NCBI GenBank assembly: GCA_963691705.1
Contig: OY829539.1
Coordinates: forward strand, 57,200,327 to 57,264,326
From: Viola odorata
Taxonomy: Eukaryota > Streptophyta > Magnoliopsida > Malpighiales > Violaceae
Length of the DNA stretch: 64,000 nt
Direction of reading: 5' to 3'
In this document: positions 26,406-39,232 of the stretch, piece by piece
How positions within the stretch are numbered: the first letter of the stretch is position 1
Layout of the letters: each line of letters opens with the position of its first letter
Program-made: the position numbers and the translations under genes
The notes under the pieces: model-generated
Seen by the model: only the letters and a program-made list of their open reading frames with translations
The model's database searches: none
What the model was told of the DNA's origin: nothing

Positions 26406-28218
26406 TTTTGATGAAGCTTGCAAAGCCGCTTTTGAACTTCTCAAAAATAGGCTTATCTCGGCCCCGATTATTCGGGCCCCCGATTGGACATTGCCTTTCG
26501 AGGTCATGTGTGATGCCAGTAATCAAGCCCTGGGCGCCGTTTTGGGTCAGAAGAAGGATAAGGAGACCCATGTTATCTATTATCCTTCCAAGCTACTAGA
26601 CCCGGCCCAGCAGAACTACACAATCACAGAGAAAGAGCTCATGGCCGTGGTTTATGCCCTCGAAAAGTTTAGACAATATCTCTTGGGCACTCATGTCCTA
26701 GTCTACTCGGACCACTCAGCCCTTACGTGTTTGTTGACAAAGGTTGATGCCAAATCGTGACTTATTCGTTGGATCCTGCTCCTGCAGGAATTCAACATAG
26801 CCATCAAGGATAAGGCAGGTAGAGAAAATCTTGTGGCGGATCACCTTAGCAGACTTCCGGCCAAGGAAAACAATTCCCTTGAGCCCATCCGGGATACTTT
26901 TCCAGATGAGCAATTATGTTTAGCCCAGGCTGTTTATTCCCCTTAGTTTTCAGACATTACGAACTTCTGTGCTACGGGCACCTATCCAGCCGACGCCTCC
27001 CCGTCCGAATCCAACAAAATCAGAAGGCAAGCCAAATACTACATCTAGGATAAACACTGCTCATACCAGATAATACGCCGATGTGTAACCATGGATGAGG
27101 TGCCCTCGATTCTTAAATTTTGCCATTCTGAAGGAGGACATTTCACGGCCAAGAAAACTGCCCTGAAAGTCCTGGAAGCTGGTCTGTACTGGCCCACCAT
27201 TTTCAAGGATAGCTACATGTATTGTGCTTCGTGCCCCCGATGTCAGGCCACCAGAAATATCGGGGCCAGGAATCAGATGCCCTTGACAAACATTATTACA
27301 TGTGAGATTTTTGATATTTGGGGTATAGATTTCATGGGCTCGTTCCCCAACTCTTTTGGCAATATCTACATCCTCCTCGCTGTCGATTATGTTTCCAAGT
27401 GGGTCGAAGCCCAGGCAACTCGGACAGATGACTCCAAGGTGGTTGTGAATTTTCTCCGCACCAATATCTTCAATCGGTTTGGTACGCCTAGAGACCTCAT
27501 CAGCGATAGGGGTACCTATTTCTGCAATCGTGTCGTGGCCTCGCTTCTGAACAAGTATGGAGTCCACCACAGAACATCTACGGCCTATCACCCTCAGACT
27601 AATGGCCAGGCCGAGGTCTCAAACCGTGAAATTAAGTCCATCCTCGAGAAAACAGTAAACCAGTTCCGAAAGGACTGGAGTCTGAAATTGGATGATGCTC
27701 TCTAGGCCTATCGTACAGCTTTCAAGACCCCGATTGGAATGACTCCCTACAGACTTGTCTATGGCAAGCCATGCCATCTTCCAGTGGAGATAGAGCACAA
27801 GGCTTTTTGGGCCATCGGGAAAGTGAATACAAATCTAGGGCTCGCCGGCCAACACAGACGTTTACAGATTCAGGAGCTCGAAGAGCTAAGGGATGATGCT
27901 TATGAAAATGCCATGCTCTACAAGGGCAAGACAAAAGCTTATCATGACAGGCACCTTCGCCCCAAGATCTTTTCAGTTGGACAACGTGTACTATTGTATA
28001 ACTCACGTTTGCGACTTTTTGCTGGAAAGTTGAAGTCTAAATGGTCAGGACCTTTCGAGGTCAAGACAGTTTACGACCATGGAGCGGTCGAGATTCAGAA
28101 CCCTTTCACAGGAATCACCTTTAAGGTCAATGGCCAGAGACTAAAACCTTTTTATGAAGGATTCCAGCCCTCGACAATTGAGGAGGCCATGGTGGATGTC
28201 CCACCTATCCAGACCTAG
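26371..28218 (+). pseudogene. Element B RNase H and integrase
   Basis: One frame through 28218 is interrupted only by stops at about 26758, 26944, 27046 and 27703. RNase H carries FEVMCDASNQALGAVL (first catalytic Asp), TITEKELMAVVYALEKFR (Glu) and VYSDHSAL (Asp). Integrase follows with the H-H-C-C zinc region (ending CASCPRCQ), then [17 protein letters not shown] and [10 protein letters not shown], the three catalytic acids of a DDE integrase. The GPF-type C-terminal part [18 protein letters not shown] lies at about 28043-28096. Confidence 0.94.
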
Positions 28219-28771
28219 AATGACACAGCACGTCGAGGTCCCGACGAGTAAACAGACCACACTGGAGGCATCTGATATGTCGTCCACATCCTTTCTCTCT
28301 CCCTTATCCTTTTCATATATTTTCGGATTCTCTGATTCTATTCCCTTGTTTATATCCATTTTCATCTCCCTTAATCTCTGATCTTTCCTTTTTCCCATGT
28401 GATTTTATCTCTTATGTTTAATAGTTATTATCCTTTATTCTCTCTTTTTGTCCATATCTTAATTAACCAACCACTTTTTTGTAATTTAAAAGTTGTTCTT
28501 CTTTTTAGACGGTTGAGATACGCGTGGGCCGTTGTGCTCCAAGCCCAAGATGTCACGTGGTCTGACGCATGGGCAGAAAAAGTAGCCCTAATTAATGAAA
28601 AAGCTGCATCATTTAATGCCAGGTGCATCTACGTCTCTCTCCCACGCTCCTCCTTCGTCTTCACTCACATCACACTCCAAACACATCACTTTCATCTCTC
28701 TCTCTCTCACCAAACACGCAACCCTAATCTTCACCATTTCCATCACCCTCTGTTCTTCCCCATCACCATCA

Positions 28772-30730
28772 ATGGCACCAAGAACAAAGAAACCCATCCG
28801 CAAGAACGTGGCAGGGCCTAACCCCGTGGACGATCCGGCCACCCCACCGTCTGTCCAGCCGATCTACATTCCCTCTCCCTTAGTTGCTTCGCCGGCATCC
28901 GAAAGGCAAGGACGCGAGTTCACCCCAGTCGAGGACGACCTGGAAATCACTGGTTCCGTTCCTCCTACCACCACCACAACTAGAGGAGGCCGCATGGTTA
29001 AGCTCCCTCCAGGGTCCTCCACTGCCAAATCCAAGGCTAAACTCCAGCCCAAAAAGCCCTCTCCAACCGCCAGAAAGCTCCCCATCGACGCAGCCGTCGA
29101 CCGCTTTCTAGCCCCCAAAACAACCCTTACTATGGAAGAAGTCCTCAAGAGCATCCAAGTTCTAGAATCGAAGGCTGAGGATAAGCAGCCGGCTGAAGCA
29201 GAGGAAGAGGAGTCGGTCGGCCTAGAAGAGGAGGACACAGAGCAAGCCGCCGCTGGCAGCGATGAAGGGTCCGGCGAGAATGACGCCGAGGAGGTAGAAG
29301 AGGATGCAGAGGCTGATGTTGAGTAAGAGAGGGCAGAGAAAGAAGCTCAAGCCCAGAAAGAGGCCGCTGCTAGATCTGCGGCCAAGAAAGGAAAATCCAA
29401 AGCTCCGGCCAAAGTGGAGCAGCCGGCCGAGATCGAAACGCCGGTAGGATAGAAAAGGAAATAACCTCCCTCCATGAAACTCAAGGCCTCGACATCCAAG
29501 AAGTCTCGAGGCCCCGAAGAGATCTCGGATGACGAGACCACTACATCAGTCCCTCCTTCTGCCTCTCGAGCGACTTCTACCCAGGTGACATCTGACCTCT
29601 CTGTATTGCATGCATGGCTTGTTTTTAATGATAAACCATCGATTGATAAACTACACCAGTTGAACCAAAAAGGCGTTAGCCCCTGTGCGCGCCTAGACAT
29701 GAATTTCTTGACCACAATGGGCATAGCCTTTCGAGTCTGAGAGTTAATGGCCAATATTAGCTGGGAAGCCCTGTTCTTCCCAGAACATCCCACCTTTATC
29801 GAACTCTCCCTTGAGTTCTTCACTACCTTTTGGGTTTCCTCTTAAAATTTCAAGCCCAAGGGTAAGTTTGGTCCCCCTCTGTCTACCCCTAGTCTGATTA
29901 ATTTTAGGCTAGCAAACAAATGGATTCCTCTGTCTCTTAATGAGTTCAACTGTGCGATTGGTTTTGTTAAGCCTGATGCGATTAATTCTGCTGCTTATAA
30001 GAATGCCTTAACTGTTATACCTCGTGTGTTTGATGCTTCTGTTACTTTTCGTGAATTTACCAATAATCCTGATGCTAAGTATGACCCCAAGGGGAGTAAA
30101 ACCCATGAAATTGTTGATCCTGCCTTGCGTATTGTGCATAGATATCTAGCCCTCACTTTCTCGGGTCGATTTGGATCCTCGGGTCAATTATCTGTGCAAG
30201 AACTGTTCTTTTTATGGTGCATGACGCATAAGCGTAGGGTTAATCTTGGGTTTTGGGTAGCTTCGGGTGTTCTGAATGTTTTGAATTGTAACCGTGGTCC
30301 TATTCTCGGGTCCCTCATCTCTCTGCTTGCCGTGAAATTGAGTAGCATAGACCTATATAACAGCAAACTTTCTGAGCCCCTTGCATTTAAAGATCTCGAT
30401 GAGCGCACTTTAGATGTTATGGGTCACTTATCTGTTTCACGAGGTTTGCTCAGTTTTTCTACAGGATGTACCCAGCCAGGAGATAAGGTTTTCGGGACCA
30501 GGATTGGCGGTCGCTTCGAATATCCAGATCCTTCCAGACCCCGATCTTCATCAAACCCTCCTTTCCAGGCAGAGGAATCTCATCAAGCCCATAATGCATC
30601 AACAACAGTCCAGCCCCCGAATCCCACTCTGGTCCATGACCCCGCGCAGACGCGACTCCTCCTTGCCATCCTCCGGGAACTTCAGGCTTTTAAGGCTGAA
30701 GTCGCCCGGCGTAATCTTCCACCCCAATGA
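28772..30730 (+). pseudogene. Element B third ORF (Athila env-position protein), five in-frame stops
   Basis: A single reading frame of 653 codons begins MAPRTKKPIRKN and ends just before a C20 tract. It has stops at 29324, about 29450, about 29462, 29738 and about 29841, but no frameshift. The N-terminal half is low complexity: Ala/Pro/Lys-rich, then an acidic run around 29200-29320. The C-terminal half is ordered (LANKWIPLSLNEFNCAIGF, then ELFFLWCMTHKRRVNLGFW), a pattern I recognise from the ATHILA ORF-1 family in the envelope position. I see no signal peptide or clear membrane anchor. Its function in the family is not settled. Confidence 0.8.
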
Positions 30731-30750
30731 CCCCCCCCCCCCCCCCCCCC
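30731..30750. repeat. C20 homopolymer
   Basis: Twenty consecutive C directly after the TGA of the env-position frame. A matching G20 tract lies at 58921-58940 inside an Athila-type LTR fragment. Confidence 0.98.
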
Positions 30751-32405
30751 GAACAATTCCATCTTTCTAGCCCTCGAGGAGGGCTCTGAAAAATTTTACT
30801 ACTTTCTTTAAATTTGGTTGTACTGTACTTATTTTATTTTTGAACTCATTCTGTGTGCCCTTCCCGCATTGAGGATAATGCACTGCCTAAGTATGGGGAG
30901 GGATTTATTTTGTGCTTTGTTGCATGTTTGCATGTTTATTTTCCCGTTTGTTTGCATGATTGCATGTTTTCGGATTTTTCAAAACATTCTCGGATTTTAG
31001 TCTTAAGCTCTGCTAGGAAAATTTTCCACTGCCAGTTTTCAAACCCTCATTTCCGACACGCATTTTTTACTCTTGATGCATAGGAGAAGCATGACATTCA
31101 TCACATCTATGCCTGAGCATGCATTTTTAGACCTGTTAGCCCTTATATCCAACCTGGCCCTAGACATCAGCAGTCGCCAATTGAGCCCGTGAGCATTCTT
31201 GAGCTTCATGCCCTTTATTTCTGAGTGAAAATGCTTAGCTAGGCACAGTCTAGGTTTGCATAATATCCCTGGGTATAGGCACCATTAGACGGGGGAAAGC
31301 AACGAAACGACGAGGAAACTTTGCAAAATTTTAAATTTCCTTCTTTCTTCGCCCCTTATTTTATTTTTCTTTCTTCCTTCTTTTCATGCCCTCGACTTCT
31401 ATTCTCCATTCTCTGCTAACCGTTCGCTACTTTTCTTTATCCTTTCCTTGACAGGTGAGTAACACTCTTCATCACGAAGGCAAGGGCTAGATTTCGAAGA
31501 AAAAGATAAGTGTGGGGAGGCGAGAAATTATCAAGGGCCCGAAAGCATAAAAGAGCGGAAATCAAGAATCAAGGCCAGATCAGCAATCCAGAATTACTTC
31601 CTCGCTATGCCAAAACTCAAGTGTGGGGAAGTAAAATGCTATTCCCAAGGCCTCGAATTCAGCGCTCCAAAAGCAGTATTTAAAGCTCTACCATCCAGCT
31701 CTAGTGCAGAAAAAGAGAGAAATTAAATGTAAGTGCAAATCTCCAAAAAAAAAACCAAGAGGAGAATTCAATGCAGATGCAATTTTCGAAGCTGGAAAAG
31801 AAGGAAAGTAAATGCCTGGTCTACTCTGCTTTAAAATTTCAAAAAAAATAAAAATAAAAAAAATAAAAAAAGTCGAATAAAAGCAGAGTAGGCATTCCAG
31901 AAGGCATCCATTCGAGCCCCCGAAGCACACCAGAGATCTACCTCCCCCACTGAAGAAAGTCGAAGCCATCATCTAGCCCTCGCCATCAGCCCGCTTCAGC
32001 GAGTGTTGCTCACCGTTTCGCTTCTTCTAAGCCAAGGAATCCTCCACCAGATTTGTTCCCTTCTCCTTTCCTTTTCTTTTCTCTTCCCCTTCATCATCCC
32101 TTCATATATCTCTCTTCTTCTCTTTCCCTTATCTCTCTTATCTATTATTTTTATTATTTTTATTTTCTGCAAAGTTGCCTCTGATCGTTAGATTGCCCTC
32201 GCGTGTGGACTACAGTACTCGGATTGTCGTGCAAACCCTGCCTGTGTTGTGTTATTTGCATTCTTGAGTGATAGCCTAAATTCCTATTTTATTCTGAGTT
32301 GAGTGCAAACACATATCTAGGTGAGGGCTGCTGGTGAATAGGCTTGGTCTGGGAAAGTCTGGTTGGTAGGGTCGTTATTTTATCAGCCAGATGCAGGTGC
32401 TTTTC
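30751..32405 (+). other. Element B 3' non-coding region
   Basis: No gene. It contains ATTGAGGATAATGCACTGCC followed by TAAGTATGGGGAGGG (about 30871-30905), and two later AAGTGTGGGGA boxes (about 31509 and 31619). These resemble the polypurine tract before the 3' LTR and recur in element D, so they may be duplicated or alternative polypurine tracts. A pyrimidine-rich stretch covers about 32030-32160. The region is cut at 32405 by element C and resumes at 48333. Confidence 0.75.
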
Positions 32406-32990
32406 TGATAACCATTAAGGCAATCCTAAGGGCATTTCTGTAATTATGACCCCTACCGAAGATGGAGTCCCACAAGCCTTATCGGACATCTAAGCTATCG
32501 CTACCAGACCTTGAAGCGTTTACTGGGATGGTCGACTTCAGCGGGGGGGAGGTCTCACGTGTCTCTAAACGCACGGCATCATCCCATCCCAGGGACCTAT
32601 AGAGTTATCGCCCCCGACATCATCGTAGATATCGCCCCCGGCACCCTCCTCGGAGACATCAACCATGACGTTGCCTCAGGTATCGCTGATGACATCATCC
32701 TCAGGTATCGCCCGTGATGTCATCAGGAGCGTCGTCTCGCCTGGATATCGCCCTTTCGTCAGCTATCGCCTCCAATGGCCTACAAATACCCCATAATGTA
32801 AAACATCAAGTAAGCCAGAATTTACTTACTAGAACTGCTGCTATTTTTGAACCGCTTACTGACTTAAGCATCGGAGTGTCTACGCCGGAACCCCCCCTCC
32901 GGCGCCTTGCAGGTGAGATCGACGTCAACTACAGCAACTCCGACCAACAGAAGCCATCTTCCCGATCACCTCCGAGATCGAATCTTATCA
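32406..32990 (+). repeat. Element C 5' LTR with TATCGC-rich promoter
   Basis: 585 bp. TATCGC occurs seven times between 32496 and 32769 (32496, 32606, 32630, 32681, 32706, 32746, 32764), interleaved with TGACGT/TGATGTCATC boxes of the as-1 type. A TATA-like CCTACAAATACCCC follows at about 32777-32790. This looks like a compact clustered enhancer upstream of the start site. The 3' LTR (47742-48327) keeps the TATCGC cluster and has a full TGACGTCATC at about 48051. Confidence 0.85.
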
Positions 32991-32992
32991 AA

Positions 32993-33012
32993 TTGGTGCT
33001 TTCATTGAGAGC
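32993..33012 (+). promoter_or_regulatory. Primer-binding site of element C
   Basis: TTGGTGCTTTCATTGAGAGC begins two bases after the LTR end, at the standard position. I recognise this wording from Tat-type elements but do not assign the tRNA with confidence. Confidence 0.65.
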
Positions 33013-33076
33013 CTTGGTGTATTAAGTGAGCATCCTTAATAACCAAGCTCTGTTCTACCCAGAGATCGGAATAAAC

Positions 33077-36000
33077 ATGACTTCTGAATCGGAGCAGACC
33101 CGACCCCCATCTTCTAATGTTCCTTTCTCGATTCGTAGACAGCTATTCCCTTTTGCTACTGCTGATCTTTCTGTGACAGCACAACAAATCAGTTCAGAAT
33201 CTCTAAATCCTTTGACCAGGTCTGCAGGGGAAGTCCTTTCCTCGCAGGCGACCATTTCGTTGTCCCAAATGGCGGGATCCAGCTTCTCTACTCCTGCTCC
33301 GAGGGGATTTGTGTTAAATAGTACAGAACCCCCTTTTGCGAGTGAAATAGCGGCCCTTCATTCTCGGTTGGACTATTTGACTGAAATGGCTGCCAGAATG
33401 ACGCCTGAAATTTCCGGGTCGAGTGTCCCTCCCCGTGTCATGTTCACGCCGTCTATTGTCACCGAGCGGCCCTTGTCACCGTCATTACAGGGAAATCTCC
33501 GATCAACTTTATCTATAGTTGATCCCCCGATTAATTTTGTGCAGCTCACTCAAGGACAAGTGGAGCCTTATCTACCGCAAGTGCCCCAAGGTCCCATCCC
33601 CCTAGAGGATCGGCACCTCGAGGAGGCCAAAAACCGGTGGGACGGTCGAAGAGAAGGAATGAATAGAGATTTATCTCCTGAGCGCAGTGAAATATCTAGC
33701 AGTAGGAGATATCGAACTCGCTCGCCCAGGAGCCACAGTCGGTCTCCTAGGCGACATCCCACGCCAAATCCACGGAATCGGAGGCGTCCTGCGGAAATAT
33801 CTCCCCCACGCCATGAGCGTGAAATTCTTGACGACACATCAGGTCATCCATTTAGCCGTCGTATAAGACGCCATAAGGTCAGTCGACATGTGAAGCTTCC
33901 CACTGAGACTTATGATGGCATCAGGGATCCCATTTCCCACATCAATAAAGTGAAGGATTTCGTGCAGTTTCAGACGCACAGTGATGCGGCGTTATGCCAA
34001 ATATTTGTTATGACATTATCAGGAGTTGCGCGCCTCTGGTTCAAGGGCCTTCCCGGTGGATCTATTAGCAATTTCGCACAATTGGAATCCAAGTTCCGGA
34101 GCCGATTTAGTACAGCGATTCCAATCAGGAAATCTGCCGCCGCGTTATTTGACCTACGTCGAAGGCCTCAGGAAACTCTGAAGGAATTTCTTAGTCGATT
34201 TGATCTAGAAATGTCACTAACGCCGGGCGTTACCATTGATTTTGCTATAGAAGCCTTGAAGAGGAACTGCCGTTATAGTAAATTAAGAGATACACTGATG
34301 GTGGACCCTCCAGTGACTCTAGACGCATTAAGGCTTAAAGCCCACAATTACGCGAAAATGGAAGAAGAGGAAAATAGAGATAGAATCTATAACATGCCGC
34401 CTGAGATACCTCTGATTCCAAACGCTCCAGCAAATATCCTTCCTGATAACCGCCTCGCTGACGAGTATGCTCGGCGGAAAGATCACATTCCCAAAACCAC
34501 CAGCGGGAGGAAAGGTAACGCCTCTAAAGGAAAGCCTGGCGGTTCCCCGTCTCAGCGCCAAGGAGATTCTTCTAAAGGTCGGGCATACGACCCTGACTTC
34601 CCTTCCCTTAATCTGCCAAGGGCAGAGATTTTAGCGATCGTGGAACAGCAAAACCTTCCCATCCGTTATCCTGCGCCTGTGAAGCCCGGAGTGCTTCTAG
34701 GGAGAAGAGAGAATGCTTATTGCAAGTTTCACAAAGCCAGGGGGAATTCTACGGAAGTATGCAGGGATTTAAAATCAGCGATAGAACATTTAGTGGAAGA
34801 GGGTTACTTGGGAGAATTCGCAGTCAAAGTAAGAGAGGACGCTAGAAATAATCCCACGAAAAGGGTCGCAGATGACCGACAAGTACCCCCTCGCATCCCA
34901 CAAAAGGATAATGCTTCCGGGGGAAAAGGTGAGGAAACTTTCGCAGTAGATGATGAGGGTTTCCCTATGATTAATATCATAGCAGGAGGGACTCCTTACC
35001 TGGATGAACCAGAACTACCGACGACGGCGTTAGGGGAAAAACGCAAGCGAGAGGGCGCAATAAAGAAAGGGCCCGTATACTTCAGAGAAGACACCTCCAA
35101 GCGGTCATAGGATCTGTTATTCCTTGTTGTAGACTTAAACTTGCCCTACAATGTCATACTCGGACGACCTTTTCTCAACCGCTTTGGAGCGGTAATATCT
35201 CAGAAGCATTTGAAGATGAAATACCCCTCCTGGGACGGAGTGGTAGCGATAAAGGGCAATCAAAAATTGGCGGCCGAATGTTACCTGCTCATGACTCAAA
35301 AGAGTTGTGATAGGTATGTATGTATAACAGCGGACCCATACGAACAAAGTGATGAGAAGCGCGTTCAACCTCTTGACAAAATGGTACCCGTACCAGTAAT
35401 CGGCATAGAAAAAGCAGACTTCCTTGTCAGCGAAAGGCTCAGTTCAGAAGAAAGCCTTCAGTTGGCCCGGTTATTGAACAAGTGTCAAGGAGAATTTGCA
35501 TGGAAACCCGCAGACATGCCGGGTATATCGCGAGAAATAGCCGAGCACCGACTCAACGTTGACCCTGGCGCTAAGCCGATCCAGCAAAAGCGGCGCGCGT
35601 TCTCTACAGAAAAAGCCTTAGCCATTGATAAAGAAGTAGCGAAGCTCCTTGACGCTGGTTTCATCCGAGAAGTTCAGTACCCCACCTGGTTAGCCAACCC
35701 AGTCCTCGTTCCTAAGTCCAACGGAGATTGGCGCATGTGTATCGACTTTACTGATCTGAACGATGCTTGCCCTAAGGATTGCTACCCGCTTCCCCGAATT
35801 GACCAATTAGTCGATCAGACTGCCGGGTACGCATATTTGAGTTCACTTGACGCCAACTCCGGGTATCACCAAATTCCCATGGCCATTGAAGATGAAGAGA
35901 AGACTGCCTTCATCACTCCTACTGCCACTTACTGTTATACGGCGATGCCATTTGGGCTAAAGAACGCGGGGGCAACGTTCCAACGTATGGCGAACAAGAT

Positions 36001-38674
36001 ACTCCAAGAACAAATAGGGAGGAATGTGGAAGCCTACGTTGACGATACACTGGTAAAAAGCGCTAGCTTTCAGGATCACCTACGGGATCTAAAAGAAGTC
36101 TTTAATGTGATGAAATGGCACAGTATGAAACTGAACCCCCAGAAATGCATGTTCGCGTTTCAGACGGGAAAATTCCTGGGCTACGTGGTCAGCCAAAAAG
36201 GAATTCAGCCTAATCCCTTAAAGGTTAAAGCCATACAAGACATGATATCTCCAAGAACCGTTAAGGAGGTACAGAGGCTGACGGGGCGCGTCATCGCTTT
36301 AGGGCGATTTATTTCCAAACAGGGCGAGAAATGCCTCCCTTTCTTCAAAGTCATACGCAAGAAAGCACCGTTCGGATGGACCCCAGAATGTGAGGAGGCA
36401 TTTGTCAGCCTACAAGACTACCTATCGTCCGACCTACTGCTGACAAGGCCGGAGCTAGGTGACACTTTATATTTATACCTCGGCGCTGCCGACGAAGTGG
36501 TTAGTGTCGTCCTCGTTCGCGACGATAGCCACGCGCACCGCCCCGTATATTTTGTAAGTCACGTTCTGAAAGATGCGGAGTTGCGATACGCCCGAATTGA
36601 GAAAATAGCGTTCGCATTGATACAAGCCACTCGAAAAATGGGTCGATACTTCCAGTCCTACCCCGTTATCGTGCTTACAGACCAACCTCTAAAGAGGATA
36701 TTTCGAAAGCCTGAATCCTCAGGAAGAATGCTAATCTGGGCTCTCAAACTCGAGCAATACGGGCTGCGGTATCAATCTCGGCCGTCTGTGAAGGCTCAAA
36801 TCTTGGCAGATTTTATAGCGGAATGCACCTTTACGGAAGATCCGTTAACAGACGTACCCGAAGAGGAATGGGGTGATTTGGATCTCCCGTTTCTGGAAAC
36901 TTACACTGACCTCTGGATCATTCATGTAGATGGGGCTAAAAATCAAGAATTGGCTGGAGCAGGAATCTTTATAAACGGGCCGCACGATATGCGAATACAA
37001 TACGCTATCCGAATCCTACAACCATTATCCAATAATGCGGCAGAATATGAGGCGTTACTAGCCGGACTCCGGATAGGGAGAAGCCTTTCTTCCAAAGGTA
37101 GGCACGATACCGGAAGAACAGGAGACCTGCGTCTAAAAATTTGTGGTGACTCCAAACTAGTGATCGACCAGGTCTTGGGGCGCTCTCAAGCTCGGGAGCC
37201 CATCATGGTCCAGTATCTCGCCAAAGTGATGCGGGAGCTATTAGAAATAAAGAAAGAAGGCATGCAAGTCAGTTTTGAGCACATTCCCCGAGAGGACAAC
37301 GCCGAAGCTAACAACCTTGCCAAGCTGGCTGCAAACCCGGAAGCATCTATACCCAAAGGCATGTATTTCCGAGAATTACTTGTACCCTCCTTCATGGAAG
37401 AGCAAGCGTCTCTGTGTGTGGAAGAAGTCGAGAACGACTGGCGAGTCCCCATAATCAAATACTTAAAACACGAAGAACTGCCTGAGAATATCGCTGAAAA
37501 GAAAAGAGTGCTCAGACAGGCAGCTCGCTGTACGTATTATGACGGGGACCTGGTTCGAAGATGCTTCTCGCACCCAGCGGCCAAATGCATAACGGAGCAA
37601 GAGGGTCTTCACACTTTGCGCGAAATTCATGAAGGGATATACGGTATGCACGTATCGGGCGGCACCCTGGCTGCACAAGTCTTCAGATATGGATTCTATT
37701 GGCCCACCATCCGGAAAGATTGCCACGACTATGTGCAAACTTGCCCGAAATGTCAGGAGTTCTCTAAAATTCCTCGACGTCCCGCCACTGAAATATCTGA
37801 GATCATCGCTCCTTGTCCTTTCTCTAAATGGGGAATCGATATCCTGGGGCCATTTCCGAAGGCAAGGTCCCAACTGAAATTTGTGATAGTAGTCGTGGAC
37901 TACTTTACAAAGTGGGCGGAAGCCGAAGCGGTCGCCAACATCACGGCGGAAAAAACCTGGCATTTCTTCAAACACCAAATTATCATGAGGTTTGGCGTAC
38001 CCCGTATCCTAGTCAGCGATAATAGAACGCGGTTCACTAGCCAATTCTTCAAAGACCAATGCTCGGAATTCGGGATAGAGCAACGGTTCTCTTCCGTGGC
38101 TCACCCGCAAAGCAACGGACAGGCGGAAGTGACCAATTGGAGCATCCTCAGCGGCATTAAGAAAAACCTTGAGGGGTCTAAAAAGAAATGGGCTGACGAG
38201 CTACCATACGCGATGTGGCCGTACCGCATGACCGTTAAAACCAGTACTTGAGAAACACCTTTTGCATTGGCTTTCGAAACCGAGGCAGTAACGCTAGTAG
38301 AAATCGATACCATGAGCCTGCGAGTGGCCCACTTCCGAGAGGAGCTGAATGAGGAAAGGTTACGAGCTAACCTTGACGTGTTACCGGAGGTCCGAGCAGA
38401 AACCCTCCTGAAAACGCAACACTACAAGCGAAAGATGGCCCGTTATCATAACAGGCGCGTTAAAGAACGGTTGCTAAAGGCAGGCGACCTGGTGCTTAGA
38501 GACAAACGAGCGGCTGGTCAATGTGTGGGGAAGCTCAGTCCAAACTGGGATGGGTCATATCGCGTTACCCGCGTTATCGGAAAATGAGCCTATCATCTGG
38601 AGACAGTCGATGGTACGCCCTTAACCAACTCTTGGAACATCGCTCGTTTGAAATTATATTATCCTAGACCTTGA
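33077..38674 (+). pseudogene. Element C gag-RT-RNH-aRNH-INT polyprotein, protease core missing
   Basis: One frame of 1,865 codons from MTSESEQ to the TGA at 38672, broken only by TAG 35108, TGA 38249 and TGA 38585. Gag core at about 33890-34230 (SHINKVKDFVQFQTHSDAAL, GVARLWFKGLPGGSI). The protease keeps only its tail (VVDLNLPYNVILGRPFLN); the D-[ST]-G active-site part, ~100 residues in relatives, is absent without loss of frame. RT has VEAYVDDTLVKS at about 36029. The first RNase H is present. The second, archaeal-type RNase H starts IIHVDGAKNQELAGAG (36917), with NNAAEYEALLAGL and CGDSKLV; the usual last Asp reads Asn (EANNLAKLA). Integrase has zinc residues, WGIDILGPF, LVSDNRTRF and SNGQAEV. 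An element like this would need protease in trans. Confidence 0.93.
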
Positions 38675-38786
38675 TTTATCTGCACCTTTGACTAATGCCA
38701 ACCCTAACCTTAGCTAACGCTCGGTGAGAGAGTTTTCTTGGGTATTTGCGGTTGCTTTTTTGTGCAGATAAAAAAGGGGGCTCCTG

Positions 38787-39232
38787 GGAGTGAAAAGTCT
38801 TATCCTTGTGAATGCCGGTCCTAATCAGATGGCTCACTAAGTGAGGGCACGACCCAGCATGCCTTGAACTAGCGTTGGGATTGAAAGATCCCTAGCGCCC
38901 CCGGGGAGTGAAAAGTCCTATCCTTGTGAATGCCGGTCTTGATCAGATGGCTCACTAAGTGAGGGCACAACCCGGAATCCTTGGGAGTGAAAAGTCATTT
39001 TCTTGTACTGACCGTTCTCATGGAGACGACTCATCAAGACAAGACACACCCCAGGGAACTAGTAACTCCGTTCTAGAAACAAAAAGTCCTATCTTAGTGA
39101 CCGGACTAGTGTAGTCGGTCCATCAAGTGAGGGCACGATTCTAGACGCGAGGACAACGCCTGAAAGTGAAAAGTCCTATCCTTGTGACGGCCCGTCCCGA
39201 TCCGACAGCTAACTAAGTGAGGGCATTTTCCA
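38787..39232 (+). repeat. Five diverged repeats after integrase
   Basis: GTGAAAAGTCCTATCCTTGTGA...CACTAAGTGAGGGCAC occurs at about 38787, 38904, 38985, 39077 and 39160 with decreasing similarity. The spacing is irregular (80-117 bp). It lies between the sense polyprotein and the antisense gene block. The rest, to about 39810, shows no gene. Confidence 0.88.

Noticed and set aside
28609..29238. Minus-strand frames opposite the env-position ORF of element B
   Set aside because: Shadows of a low-complexity sense frame; serine/proline runs mirror the sense composition.
33055..38313. Several minus-strand frames opposite the element C polyprotein (for example 37463-37978)
   Set aside because: They are the complement of a conserved coding frame, with no promoter or domain, unlike the antisense genes after 39.8 kb.
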